Positions 34,348-42,454 of a DNA stretch of 64,000 bases are shown here, in pieces. Made by a program: the position numbers and the translations under genes. The first letter of the stretch is position 1; the number at the start of each line of letters is the position of its first letter. This DNA is from JAMXLJ01 sp036558745. Its GTDB lineage: Bacteria; Actinomycetota; Acidimicrobiia; IMCC26256; JAMXLJ01. Under the pieces are notes generated by a model that saw only the letters and a list, made by a program, of their open reading frames with translations, did not search any database and was not told the DNA's origin. The stretch spans positions 124,001 through 188,000 of the forward strand of contig DATBEZ010000003.1 in assembly GCA_036558745.1 (NCBI GenBank), written 5' to 3'.

Positions 34348-34481
34348 CCGCCGTCACGGCGCGCCCGGTGGCCGCACGTCATCCGGCCGAGCCGGGAGAT
34401 CTCTCGACGCGCTCCGTGCATCACTCGCGACGCCGGGCGACCGGAGCTGACCGGCGACCGGCGACGGGCGACGGGCGCGCG

Positions 34482-34634
34482 TCAGCGCATGGGCATCGAG
34501 GAGCGGTGGACGGTGCGCGGACGGCGCACGATCGCCTCCCGTCGCTCGCGGGTGCTCGCGAGGAGCACGAGCGTCGCCGCGTTGACGACGACGAAGGCCA
34601 CGACCGCCCCGATCACGATCACTGCGACCGGCAT
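34482..34634 (-). CDS. Putative 50-residue single-TM membrane protein
   Basis: Open frame from ATG 34634 to TGA 34482: a hydrophobic helix (VAVIVIGAVVAFVVVNAATL) begins right at the N-terminus and is followed by a basic tail with many Arg. No Shine-Dalgarno is clear. It fills the otherwise empty 362-bp gap between the GT39 gene and the fatty acid hydroxylase-like gene. Codon use fits the neighbours. It may be a real small membrane peptide, but no homologue is known to me. Confidence 0.4.
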   Translation of the reverse strand: MPVAVIVIGAVVAFVVVNAATLVLLASTRERREAIVRRPRTVHRSSMPMR

Positions 34635-34709
34635 CGCCCCGGGATACCACACGCGCTTGGGCGTGGGATCACGTGTTCACGATCGGCGTCGGGCAACCGC
34701 TCAGGGTGA

Positions 34710-35552
34710 TCACGAGGACTCCCGGAACGGCCACGCGAGCTGGTGCAGATACGCGCCCGGGGCGCGCTCCTCGATGCCGTAGCGCTCGGGCCAGTGCCCG
34801 GGCATGCGCAACGTGCCGAACACCGCGTCCAGCACGGGCAGCTCGCCGGCGAAGTTGCTGTCGTACGCGTCCGGCTCCGCTGCGTGGTGCCAGTGGTGGA
34901 ATTGCGGCGTCGCCACGAGGTAGCGCAACGGGCCGAAGGGCACGCGCACGTTGGCGTGGACGAACAGCGCCTGGAAACCCGCGAACACGAGGAACGCTCC
35001 GAACGTCGCGCGCGAGAACCCCAGCGCGAACAGCGGCACGACGAAGCACGAACGGGTGAAGACCTGGTCGACGGGGTGCAGGCGCGCTGCCGCGAGCCAG
35101 TCCATCTCCTCGATCGAGTGGTGCAGGCGGTGGAACCGCCAGAGCCACGGGACCCGATGGCTGGCGCGGTGCCCCCAATAACCGCCGATCTCGGCGATCA
35201 CGAGACCGAGCGCGAACTGCGCCGCCGCGGGCTGCTCCCCGATCGCGTGACGGAGCGAGTCGGGCACGAGCGCGCGCAAGAGCCCACCCACCACGACGAC
35301 GACGAGCACGAGACCGATCGTCGTGAGCGCGCCGTCGACGACGAAGTGCACGAGGTCGGTCTTCCAACCGGCGCGCAGCACACGTTGCGGACGCAACGCG
35401 AACAGTCGCTCCATCGGCACGAAGACGGCCGCGACGACGAGGAGCCCGATGACGACACGACCGCGCACCACGAGCGCGCCCACGAGCATCGCTCCCGTGG
35501 CGAGGAGCGCCGCGATCCGCGCCCGGTCGACGCGGGACGCCGTCGTCGTCAT
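34710..35552 (-). CDS. Sterol desaturase/fatty acid hydroxylase family membrane protein
   Basis: 280 residues from ATG 35552; a GTG at 35579 would add nine. The N-terminal half has several hydrophobic helices. The histidine boxes of the diiron desaturase/hydroxylase superfamily follow: HRASH, HRLHHS and FHHWHHA, with an additional conserved DSNFAGELPVLDAVFGT. The predicted activity is O2-dependent hydroxylation or desaturation of a membrane lipid, acting in the membrane. The C-terminus (ERAPGAYLHQLAWPF) is typical. It is a single gene with no obvious partner. Confidence 0.88.
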   Translation of the reverse strand: MTTTASRVDRARIAALLATGAMLVGALVVRGRVVIGLLVVAAVFVPMERLFALRPQRVLRAGWKTDLVHFVVDGALTTIGLVLVVVVVGGLLRALVPDSLRHAIGEQPAAAQFALGLVIAEIGGYWGHRASHRVPWLWRFHRLHHSIEEMDWLAAARLHPVDQVFTRSCFVVPLFALGFSRATFGAFLVFAGFQALFVHANVRVPFGPLRYLVATPQFHHWHHAAEPDAYDSNFAGELPVLDAVFGTLRMPGHWPERYGIEERAPGAYLHQLAWPFRESS

Positions 35553-35889
35553 GGTCGGAGCATGGCGGACCCGGGTCACGAGGGGAACCTTCGCGGTCCC
35601 CTCTTCGCGAACTCCTCACACTCGCCGACCGATCCTTCACCGCGGCCGAACCCGAGTCGAACACGACGGGCGCATCGTCCGGGTCCCCGAGACGAAGGAG
35701 AGGCCCCTGAGGATCACGGACGCGGGCGGCCGACGGCCGCGAGCTCACCGGCGACCGGGTACCCGCGGCTTCCTCGACCGGCACCCGGCGACGGTGCCGT
35801 TCGTCGTCAGCCGCGTGTCGTAGCGAAGCGCGCTCGATCGCCGCACGCGCTCCCGCGGTCCCTGCCCTGCGCAGGGACCGCGGCGCGCG
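35553..35889. other. Intergenic region upstream of the hydroxylase-like gene
   Basis: About 335 bp between the start of the hydroxylase-like gene and the stop of the GAF protein gene, both leftward. The part near 35889 holds a strong hairpin (see 35853-35883). The rest should contain the promoter of the hydroxylase gene. I see no credible gene, and the hydroxylase start is uncertain. Confidence 0.6.
35853..35883 (-). terminator. 13-bp hairpin after the GAF gene
   Basis: CCGCGGTCCCTGC (35853-35865) pairs perfectly with 35871-35883 around a 5-nt loop. It is 6 bp downstream of the GAF gene stop and is probably its terminator. Confidence 0.6.
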
Positions 35890-36894
35890 TCACCGTGTGG
35901 CAGCGAGCAGTCGGACGGCCCCGCCTTCGACCACGTCGAGCAACTCGAGGCGACGGCGGGGGTCACCCTCGTCGCGCAGTGCCGAGGCGGCCTGGCGGAT
36001 CGCGTTCGAGATCCGGCGAATCTCCTCCGTGCGCGGGTCGCCGGTCGAGTCGAGCAGCAGCACCGCGGCCTCGAAACGTCGGGCCCGCGCGATCGCAGCC
36101 GCGGCGCGTGGCGCGAAGCGCCGAACGATCTCCAGCTCGGTGTCACCGAAGCGGACGTTCGGCGGCGCGCCCAGCGTCACCACACCGAGCAGCACCCCCT
36201 CGTGCTCGAGCGGCGCGCACAGCGCGGAGCTCAGCCGGGCACGGCCGTACACCGAGCCGTCGAGCTCCAAGGGCACCGGACCCGACACCAGCATCGGCTC
36301 GCGGGCGAGCGCGACCTGCATCACGATCGCGTCCGCGACACGCGGCGCGTGCCCGACCGCAGAACCGTCCGAGCCCGCGACCTCGCGCAGCTCGCCGTCC
36401 TCCATGAGCAGGCTCACCGATCCGTTCGCCGCGACCACGAGGCTCAACGCCTGCTCCAGCACCGCGTCCAGCACGTCGCCGAGCTCGAGGGAGCCGTCGA
36501 TCACGCGCTCCGCCTCGGCGAGCGCGGCCGTCTCCAGGATCCGGTCGGCGAGCACCAGGTTCAACGCCTGCGCCTCGTGACCGAGCGTGCTGAGGCGCCG
36601 CAGGTGCAGCTCCTTCTCGAGCGCGTACGCGATGAACGCGATCGTGAAGACCAGCATCCCGAAGCGTGCCGTCTGCGGATCGACGATCGACGAGTTGCGC
36701 TTCAGGTCGACCCACACGTCGTTCGCGACCGTGGTGACGACGAGCCCGAGGAACACCACTGCCGCCACCAGGGCGATCTGGCGGCGTCTCCGCCGGATCG
36801 CGGCATCGCTGACGTAGCCGTCGCCACGCAGCCCCGCGACCCTCTCCTCCCGACGGATCTGCTCGCGGAGATCCTCGAGCGTCGTCGTCTCCAT
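35890..36894 (-). CDS. Membrane GAF-domain protein
   Basis: 334 residues. Two transmembrane helices (about 40-60, LVAAVVFLGLVVTTVANDVW, and 80-95, GMLVFTIAFIAYALE) are followed by an amphipathic connector and a GAF domain (about 130-275). The fold is visible in SVSLLMEDGELREVAGSDGS and SSALCAPLEHEGVLLGVVTLG. A helical tail (about 280-334) resembles a dimerisation segment but has no phospho-acceptor His. It looks like a membrane sensor lacking a catalytic output domain. ATG 36894 is preferred because GGGGAG stands 7 bp before it; GTG 36900 is the alternative. The signal is unknown. Confidence 0.8.
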   Translation of the reverse strand: METTTLEDLREQIRREERVAGLRGDGYVSDAAIRRRRRQIALVAAVVFLGLVVTTVANDVWVDLKRNSSIVDPQTARFGMLVFTIAFIAYALEKELHLRRLSTLGHEAQALNLVLADRILETAALAEAERVIDGSLELGDVLDAVLEQALSLVVAANGSVSLLMEDGELREVAGSDGSAVGHAPRVADAIVMQVALAREPMLVSGPVPLELDGSVYGRARLSSALCAPLEHEGVLLGVVTLGAPPNVRFGDTELEIVRRFAPRAAAAIARARRFEAAVLLLDSTGDPRTEEIRRISNAIRQAASALRDEGDPRRRLELLDVVEGGAVRLLAATR

Positions 36895-37128
36895 GGTCAC
36901 TCTCCCCCCGGGTCACTCACTATCCGCGGTATCGGAGGATCGGCCCCCCGATCTTGAACGCGCACCGTGGGAATTGTCGGGGACACGGGCCTGCCGAACG
37001 CCCGCGAGGGCGTCGGGCACGGCGCCGCCCCGTGCCGAACGTGTCGCCCCAGGCCGGACGTCCAGGGGGCGGCGCACCGCGCCGCTTGCCACCAGCCCAG
37101 CCCGCCCCACGGAGAGTCCGGGGCGGCG
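36895..37128. other. Intergenic region between GAF gene and GH73 gene
   Basis: About 230 bp with the GAF promoter near 36900 and, further on, GC-rich hairpins: CGCCC-GCGA-GGGCG (about 37001-37014) and a 7-bp stem GGCACGG/CCGTGCC (about 37016-37036). These may end the GH73 transcript. Nothing else is recognisable. Confidence 0.4.
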
Positions 37129-38367
37129 CTAGCGATATTGCGTCAACCAGTCGAGGATCGAGTAGTAGATCGCCAGGATCCGGTCGCCGTACGCGTCGGC
37201 GGTGGCCCACGTGTGGGTGAGCCCGTTCCACGTGGGGGCCTGACCCTTGCGGAAGTTGCGATCCATGTTCGGGTCGACGGGCGGGTGCGCGAACCGGGCC
37301 GCGGTCATCGTCGGGTCCGCGTACACGTGCAGATATTGCATCTGCACCCGCACACCGGTCTGCGCGTCGGGATAGATGTGCCCGTGTGCGCAGCTGTCGC
37401 ACGCGCCGATCCCGGCGAAGTTGTTGTCGGTCCAGCTCACGAGCCCACCGTCGGGGAAGCTCAGCGAACCGGTCTCGAGGATCGACTGCGCGAACGCGAT
37501 GTCACCGCGCACACCCTCGGCCTGTCCCTCCGAGATGAACAGCGCGGTCAGCTGCTGGATCGGCACCGTGATGCGCGCCGGTCGACGCGTCGCCGCGAAC
37601 CATGCCGCGAGCTCGTCGCCGGTCACGGCCGGCGCACCGAGAATCGGGGTCGCGGTGCCGAGCGCGACCGACTGCCACCGGGCGAGATGCACGTGAGCGA
37701 GGTTCGCCGTGTTCTGCGCGTCGACGAGCGCCTGCTGCGCGGGCTGGAGCTCGGCTTCCACGTCACGCAACTTGTCGCGCTTGTGACGGCGGTCGGCTTC
37801 CGCCTCCGCCGCGGCGCGCTCGGCGGCGACGCGGTCGGCGCGCGCCTGGTCGACGACCTGCTGGCGCGCCTCTCCCGCGTCGTCGAGAAGCTGCTGGCGC
37901 CGGCCGGCCTCGAGCAGGTCGCCGGAGTTGATCCACGCGTCGATCGTCGAACCCGCGTTCCCCGCCTGCATGTAGGTCGCGACCGCGACTCGACGCAGCT
38001 CCGCGCGGCTCGCGTCGTAGCGGGCCGCGGCGCGACTCGCGGCGACGTTGAGCGCCGAGCTCGCGGCGTCGGCCTGCGCGACCGCGGCCTCCGCCGCCGT
38101 GATGTCGCTCTGCACCTGGTCGCGCCGCGCCGTGGCGTCGGCCACCGCGCCGTCGGCCACCCGGGCGTCGGTCGTCAGGGCGGCGATCCGGGCCGTGGGC
38201 GGTGGGGTGACGGGCAGCGGAGGTGGAACCGGCGCCGGTGCGGTCGTCGCCGGCGTGACCGGCACGGTCGTGTCGGGCGGCGGTGCGGCCGCGGCCGGCA
38301 GCGCCACCCCCACGAGGGCGGCGAGCAGGACCAGCACGAGCGCGGCCGGGCGGCCGTTCCGGATCAC
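37129..38367 (-). CDS. Secreted coiled-coil protein with GH73-like glucosaminidase domain
   Basis: 412 residues. A signal peptide (about 1-27) and a Pro/Thr-rich segment precede a long Ala/Arg-rich coiled coil (about 60-215, CwlO/PcsB-like). The catalytic domain (about 250-410) has LFISEGQAEGVRGDIAFAQ, ETGSLSFPDGG and FAGIGACDSC, nearly the same as in the gene at 8243-9679. It probably cuts glycan strands and may be tethered or regulated through the coiled coil. The GTG start sits inside the sequence AGGAGGTGATCC (minus strand), a complete complement of the 16S rRNA 3' end, with no spacing to a normal ribosome site. Confidence 0.83.
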   Translation of the reverse strand: MIRNGRPAALVLVLLAALVGVALPAAAAPPPDTTVPVTPATTAPAPVPPPLPVTPPPTARIAALTTDARVADGAVADATARRDQVQSDITAAEAAVAQADAASSALNVAASRAAARYDASRAELRRVAVATYMQAGNAGSTIDAWINSGDLLEAGRRQQLLDDAGEARQQVVDQARADRVAAERAAAEAEADRRHKRDKLRDVEAELQPAQQALVDAQNTANLAHVHLARWQSVALGTATPILGAPAVTGDELAAWFAATRRPARITVPIQQLTALFISEGQAEGVRGDIAFAQSILETGSLSFPDGGLVSWTDNNFAGIGACDSCAHGHIYPDAQTGVRVQMQYLHVYADPTMTAARFAHPPVDPNMDRNFRKGQAPTWNGLTHTWATADAYGDRILAIYYSILDWLTQYR

Positions 38368-38372
38368 CTCCT
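38361..38372 (-). promoter_or_regulatory. Full-length Shine-Dalgarno sequence at the GH73 gene start
   Basis: The minus strand reads AGGAGGTGATCC, all 12 bases complementary to the 3' end of bacterial 16S rRNA. The only in-frame start codon, GTG, is embedded in it, so spacing is unusual. The true start might be non-canonical or the site may act as a strong ribosome-recruiting leader. Confidence 0.5.
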
Positions 38373-38452
38373 GCTCATCGGCACGGTACGTGGCTTGGTT
38401 GACGCTCTCGGTCGCCGAACGAGGTCGAGAAACCGGGACAGCGGGCCGACCC

Positions 38453-39667
38453 TCAGGCCACCGAGGCCCGGGCGGCCTCCCCTCCCGGGACCCGCAGCGG
38501 CGTCACGTCACCCCGGCCGGGGCCGCCCCGCGAGGCATCCACCATCACGAGCGCGAGCACGAGGGCCCGGGCCAGCACGAGCACCGCCAGCAGCCACGCC
38601 CAGGCCGTCGTGACCCGGAAGTGGTGCCCGAGGGCGGTGAACACGAACGCGAACACCGCGGCGTCGAGCGCGACCCAGCCGAGGTAGTCCCGCCGTGGGA
38701 GGGTCAGCATCACGAAGAACGGCACCAGCCACAGGTCGTACTGGGGCGACCAGACCTTGTTGGCCAGCAGGAAGACCGCGGTGGCGGCGGCCGCGCCCCC
38801 GATGGCGTCGAGACGGCCGCGCCACACCAGCCACCCGACGGCGACGAGGCCGACCGCCACGACCGCGACCGCGCCTGCGTTCTCGACGGACCGCGCCGTC
38901 CCGGCATCGAGCCACGGGTGCAGCGTCGGTGTGCGCACGACGTAGTGCCACAGGCTCCCCCACGTCGCGGTACGGCGCGACTGGAACCACAACGGGTAGA
39001 CCCAGCCGCGAAGCGACAGCGCCAGCACCGGCAGGTCGAGCGCGGCGATCGCACCGAACGCGCCGCCGATGAGCCGCAACGCGGCGCACCGGTCGCGGGC
39101 GCGCAGTCGCGCGGCGACGAGCGGCACGAGGAACAGGCCGGGATAGAGCTTGGCCGCGGCGCCCACGCCGATCAGCACGCCCGCGGTGACGTCGAGTCCC
39201 ATCTCGGACGCGACGAGTCCCCCGACCGCAGGTGCCACCGCGAAGAGATCCCAGTTCGCCGACGTGTAGAGCGCGAGTGGTGGCGCGAGCGCGAAGTACC
39301 ACGCGCGGCGGCCGTATCGCACCGCCAGCAGACCGGCGGTCAGCATCGCGAGAACCGTGCTCGCCAGCGCGGTGACGAGGAAGAAGCTCCGCGGCGAGCG
39401 GGCGACGAACGTCGCGACCCAGAACGCGTCGCCGATGAGGACGGGATACTCGAGGTTCCGGTCGACGTACGGTGCGGCGCCGGGACGGATGCCGCGGTGC
39501 GCGTAGAGCGTCGGCAGATCGCTCGTGCACGGCCTGCTGCAGACGGCCATGCGCAGGCCGATCCCGATCCCGCACGTCAGGGCGGTCGCGGCCACGACCG
39601 CCGCGACCAGCCGCCACGGTCGAGAGACCGCGGCCGGCGCCAGGGAGCTCAACCGGGATCCGCCCAC
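38453..39667 (-). CDS. GT87-like integral membrane glycosyltransferase
   Basis: 404 residues and about 10-12 transmembrane helices. The family features are an acidic first loop (SDLPTLYAHRG), GVGAAAKLYPGLFL (KxYP) and LANKVWSPQYDLW. GT87 enzymes of actinobacteria use polyprenyl-phosphate-mannose to build mannan, lipomannan or related envelope glycans. The donor and acceptor here are inference. The start is GTG. It follows an LLM oxidoreductase gene by 30 bp and precedes the GH73 gene by 85 bp in the same direction. Confidence 0.87.
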   Translation of the reverse strand: MGGSRLSSLAPAAVSRPWRLVAAVVAATALTCGIGIGLRMAVCSRPCTSDLPTLYAHRGIRPGAAPYVDRNLEYPVLIGDAFWVATFVARSPRSFFLVTALASTVLAMLTAGLLAVRYGRRAWYFALAPPLALYTSANWDLFAVAPAVGGLVASEMGLDVTAGVLIGVGAAAKLYPGLFLVPLVAARLRARDRCAALRLIGGAFGAIAALDLPVLALSLRGWVYPLWFQSRRTATWGSLWHYVVRTPTLHPWLDAGTARSVENAGAVAVVAVGLVAVGWLVWRGRLDAIGGAAAATAVFLLANKVWSPQYDLWLVPFFVMLTLPRRDYLGWVALDAAVFAFVFTALGHHFRVTTAWAWLLAVLVLARALVLALVMVDASRGGPGRGDVTPLRVPGGEAARASVA

Positions 39668-39697
39668 CGTGCCAACGCGCCCGGTGGGCCATGAGAA

Positions 39698-40639
39698 TCA
39701 CGTGAGAGCGGGGACGACCTTCTCAGCGAAGAGACGCAGCGTCGCCGGATCGGCCCGGTCGTGGGTGAAGAAGACGAAGAACGTGATCCCCCGGGCGATC
39801 TGCGCCCGGATCCGCTCCACCACCATCGCCGGCGTCCCGATGTAGCCACCTTCGTGGAGACCCCAGCCCGGTCCGCCGAACCGGCGCTCCGCGAGCCGCA
39901 TCGCGTCCTCGAGCCGGTCCTCGTGCTCCACCAGCACCAGCACCGCCTCGTGCGACACGCGCAGGGCGGCCGGGTCACGACCGACCGCTCGGCACTCGTC
40001 GGCGAGCGCGGCCCGCTTCGCATCGAAGTCGGCGAGCGCGTAGGTGGGGCAGTTCCACACGTCGGCATAGCGCGCCACCAACGGAAGCGTGTGACGCTCC
40101 CCCGCGCCGCCGACGTGGATGGGTGGACGCGGTCGTTGCACGGGCGCGGGCAGGTTGGGCATGTCGCGGAGTTGGTAGTGCTTCCCCTCGAACGTCGTCG
40201 TCGGCGCGGCGAACATCGATGTGACGATCTCGAGCGCTTCACCCAGCTCGGACGAACGTTGCGCGAGCGTCCCCCACGGGATGCCGGCCCGCTCGTGCTC
40301 GGCGGGGTACGACCCGCTCCCGAGGCCGAGCTCGAGCCGCCCGCCCGAGATCACGTCGAGCGACGTCGCCATCTTGGCGAGCAACGCGGGATGACGGAAC
40401 GTGTTGGACAGCACGAGGTGGCCGACGCGCAGCCGCGTGGTGTGCGCCAGCACCGCGGTCGCCAACGTCCACGCCTCGAACGACGGCTGGTGCGGGAGCT
40501 CGGGCCCGTACAGGTGGTCGAAGAACCACAGCGAATGGAACCCGAGCGTCTCGCACAGCTCGGCACGCGCGCGGATCTCGTCGAACCCGAACCCGATCTG
40601 CGGCAGATAGATGCCGAACTCGACGCCGCGTTCGTCCAC
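39698..40639 (-). CDS. LLM-class, probably F420-dependent, oxidoreductase
   Basis: 313 residues, luciferase-like TIM barrel. FGIYLPQIGFGFDEIRARAE opens strand 1. Further family elements are FDHLYGPE, RVGHLVLSNTFRHPALLAKM, GLGSGSYPAEHERAGIPWG and RPRPPIHVGGAGERHTLPLVAR. In actinobacteria such enzymes usually use coenzyme F420, in others FMN; the cofactor is not provable from sequence. The substrate is unknown. The GTG start has a G-rich Shine-Dalgarno (GGGGGGAC). It is divergent from the VOC gene across 100 bp. Confidence 0.9.
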   Translation of the reverse strand: MDERGVEFGIYLPQIGFGFDEIRARAELCETLGFHSLWFFDHLYGPELPHQPSFEAWTLATAVLAHTTRLRVGHLVLSNTFRHPALLAKMATSLDVISGGRLELGLGSGSYPAEHERAGIPWGTLAQRSSELGEALEIVTSMFAAPTTTFEGKHYQLRDMPNLPAPVQRPRPPIHVGGAGERHTLPLVARYADVWNCPTYALADFDAKRAALADECRAVGRDPAALRVSHEAVLVLVEHEDRLEDAMRLAERRFGGPGWGLHEGGYIGTPAMVVERIRAQIARGITFFVFFTHDRADPATLRLFAEKVVPALT

Positions 40640-40739
40640 GTGTCCCCCCGCCTGACGGCCGTGTCAGCCCGGGCAGAGTACAGGGAACGTAGTGGAGCTC
40701 CGCCGGGCGGAGCCCTCTGGACCGGGAGCGGAGTGACCC

Positions 40740-41207
40740 GTGAATGCGTATCGTCCTGTCATGCCCGGCGTCGCGTTCAACCACGTGGGCCACTGTGTCG
40801 GCGACCTGGCCCGCGCCCGCCGCTTCTACGAGGAGCTGCTCGACTTCGAGTTCGAGCGCGAGATCAGCCCACCGGACGATCCGTCGGCGACGTTGCTGCG
40901 GATGAAGCCCCCGATCGGCATGACCGCGTGCTACCTGCGTCGCGACGGCCTCGTGCTGGAGCTGTTGCACTTCGAGGACGCGGGGACGGTCCCGCACGCG
41001 GAGCGGGTGATGAACGAGCCCGGCCTGACCCACCTGTCGTTGAGCGTCGACGACGTCGACGACGTGTGCCGGCGCGTGCCCGACCACGGCGGCGAGGTGC
41101 TCGAGGACTCGAACATCGGGGTCGGCATCTTCGTGCGCGACCCCGACGGTCAGCTCATCGAGCTGCTCCCGATGAGCTATCGCACGAGGCTCGACGCGAG
41201 CGCCTGA
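40740..41207 (+). CDS. VOC (glyoxalase/dioxygenase) family protein
   Basis: 155 residues: two beta-alpha-beta-beta-beta modules. The metal-binding type residues are His in FNHVGHCVGDL, Glu in VLELLHFED, His in LTHLSLSVDD and Glu in LIELLP. GTG 40740 is chosen because GGAG precedes it by about 10 bp; ATG 40761 would remove seven residues and lacks a ribosome site. The family includes lactoylglutathione lyases, epimerases and ring-cleaving dioxygenases. The pattern of four ligands suggests a metal enzyme, substrate unknown. Confidence 0.87.
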   Translation: MNAYRPVMPGVAFNHVGHCVGDLARARRFYEELLDFEFEREISPPDDPSATLLRMKPPIGMTACYLRRDGLVLELLHFEDAGTVPHAERVMNEPGLTHLSLSVDDVDDVCRRVPDHGGEVLEDSNIGVGIFVRDPDGQLIELLPMSYRTRLDASA

Positions 41208-41228
41208 CGCGCGCGACCGGCGCGTCAG
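41204..41228. terminator. 9-bp hairpin spanning both stop codons of convergent genes
   Basis: CTGACGCGC (41204-41212) pairs with 41220-41228 around a 7-nt loop. The left arm contains the TGA of the VOC gene and the right arm the complement of the stop of the alpha-hydroxyacid oxidase gene. This is a compact shared terminator. Confidence 0.5.
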
Positions 41229-42355
41229 CGCGACGGTGCCGCGGGCGCGGCACCGACGAACGTCGTGTCGAGATCGGCGACGCTCGGCGCGCCCACGAGC
41301 GCGAGGGCGCGGTCGACCTCCGCGCGCAACAGCTCGAGCACCTCGGTCACACCACCCTCGCCACGTGCGGCGAGCCCGTAGCAGTAGGGCCGTCCCACGA
41401 GGACGGCACGGGCACCGAGCGCGACGGCTTTGACGACGTCGGTCCCGCGCCGTACGCCGCCGTCGAGGAGCACCGGCACGCGCCCGTCGACCGCGTCGAC
41501 GACGTCGGTCAGGCAGTCGAGTGTGCCGATGCCGTCGTCGAGCTGCCGGCCGCCGTGGTTCGACACGATGATCCCGTCTGCGCCGGCCAGGAGCGCGCGC
41601 CGCGCGTCGTCGCCGCGCGTGACGCCCTTGACGACGAGCTTTCCCTTCCACTGGCCGCGGAGCCACGCGACCTTGCGCCAGCTGACCGACGGGTTGAGCG
41701 ACGAGCGCCGCTCACGCAGATGGGCCATGTTCGGGAACGCCACCGGCTCGGCCCGGAGGTAGCGCCAGCTCCAGACCGGGCGCGAGAGGAACGCGCGCCA
41801 CGTCGTCGGCCCGAGCCGCGGCGGGAACGTGAGGAAGTTGCGCACGTCGCGGCGCCGGAAGCCCTGTACCGGCGTGTCGAGCGTGAGGCACACGACGTCG
41901 ACGCCGGCCGCTTCCACCCGGCGCAGCGTCTCCGAGGTCGCGTCGCGGTTCGCCATGTAGAGCTGGAACCACACCGGCATGGTCGACGCGCGTGCGATGT
42001 CCTCGACCGCGACGCTGGCCGACGTGCTGACCGCGAACAGGGTGCCGAACGCCGACGCGGCACGGGCCACCGCGAGCTCACCGTCGGGATGCAGGAGCCG
42101 GTTCAGCGCGGTCGGCGCGAGGAGGACGGGACTGTTGACACACGTGCCCAGCACATCCGTCGACTGCTCCCGGCGCGAGACGTCGACACCGACGCGGGGC
42201 CGGAGCACGACGCGCGCGAATGCGTCACGGTTGGCCTGGACCGTTCGCTCGTCGTCCGCGCCACCGTCGACGTAGTCGAAGACCGGACGCGGCAGCCGCC
42301 GGCGCGCCAGATCGCGGAGGTCGTCGAGCGAGGTGACCGGCCGTCGCACGGTCAC
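41225..42355 (-). CDS. FMN-dependent alpha-hydroxyacid oxidase/dehydrogenase
   Basis: 376 residues, FMN-binding TIM barrel. TSLDDLRDLARRRLPRPVFDYVDGGADDE is the usual N-terminal helix and strand. FMN and active-site motifs follow: LLAPTALNRLLHPDGE, the Tyr in WFQLYMANRD, LTLDTPVQG, LVVKGV, and the catalytic His with substrate Arg in SNHGGRQLD. It oxidises L-lactate, glycolate, mandelate or a similar acid. GTG 42355 begins just before the family N-terminus (GTG 42349 also possible); a longer reading is unsupported. It is divergent from the hypothetical gene 42455. Confidence 0.9.
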   Translation of the reverse strand: MTVRRPVTSLDDLRDLARRRLPRPVFDYVDGGADDERTVQANRDAFARVVLRPRVGVDVSRREQSTDVLGTCVNSPVLLAPTALNRLLHPDGELAVARAASAFGTLFAVSTSASVAVEDIARASTMPVWFQLYMANRDATSETLRRVEAAGVDVVCLTLDTPVQGFRRRDVRNFLTFPPRLGPTTWRAFLSRPVWSWRYLRAEPVAFPNMAHLRERRSSLNPSVSWRKVAWLRGQWKGKLVVKGVTRGDDARRALLAGADGIIVSNHGGRQLDDGIGTLDCLTDVVDAVDGRVPVLLDGGVRRGTDVVKAVALGARAVLVGRPYCYGLAARGEGGVTEVLELLRAEVDRALALVGAPSVADLDTTFVGAAPAAPSR

Positions 42356-42454
42356 GCAGGCTACGCCCGCCGGCGCGCGCGTCCGGCGATACGTCGCGCT
42401 GCGCGCGCACGGGGCGTATGTTGGACGGCGAAGGAGTCGGGCTAAGGAGTTGCC

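Noticed and set aside
32695..34782. Rightward open frame opposite the GT39 gene
   Set aside because: No motif and biased composition; the opposite strand encodes a clear GT-C membrane enzyme.
39761..42445. Rightward open frame of about 890 codons through the LLM, VOC and hydroxyacid oxidase genes
   Set aside because: It is low-complexity Arg/Glu/His-rich shadow sequence that crosses three well-supported genes on both strands.
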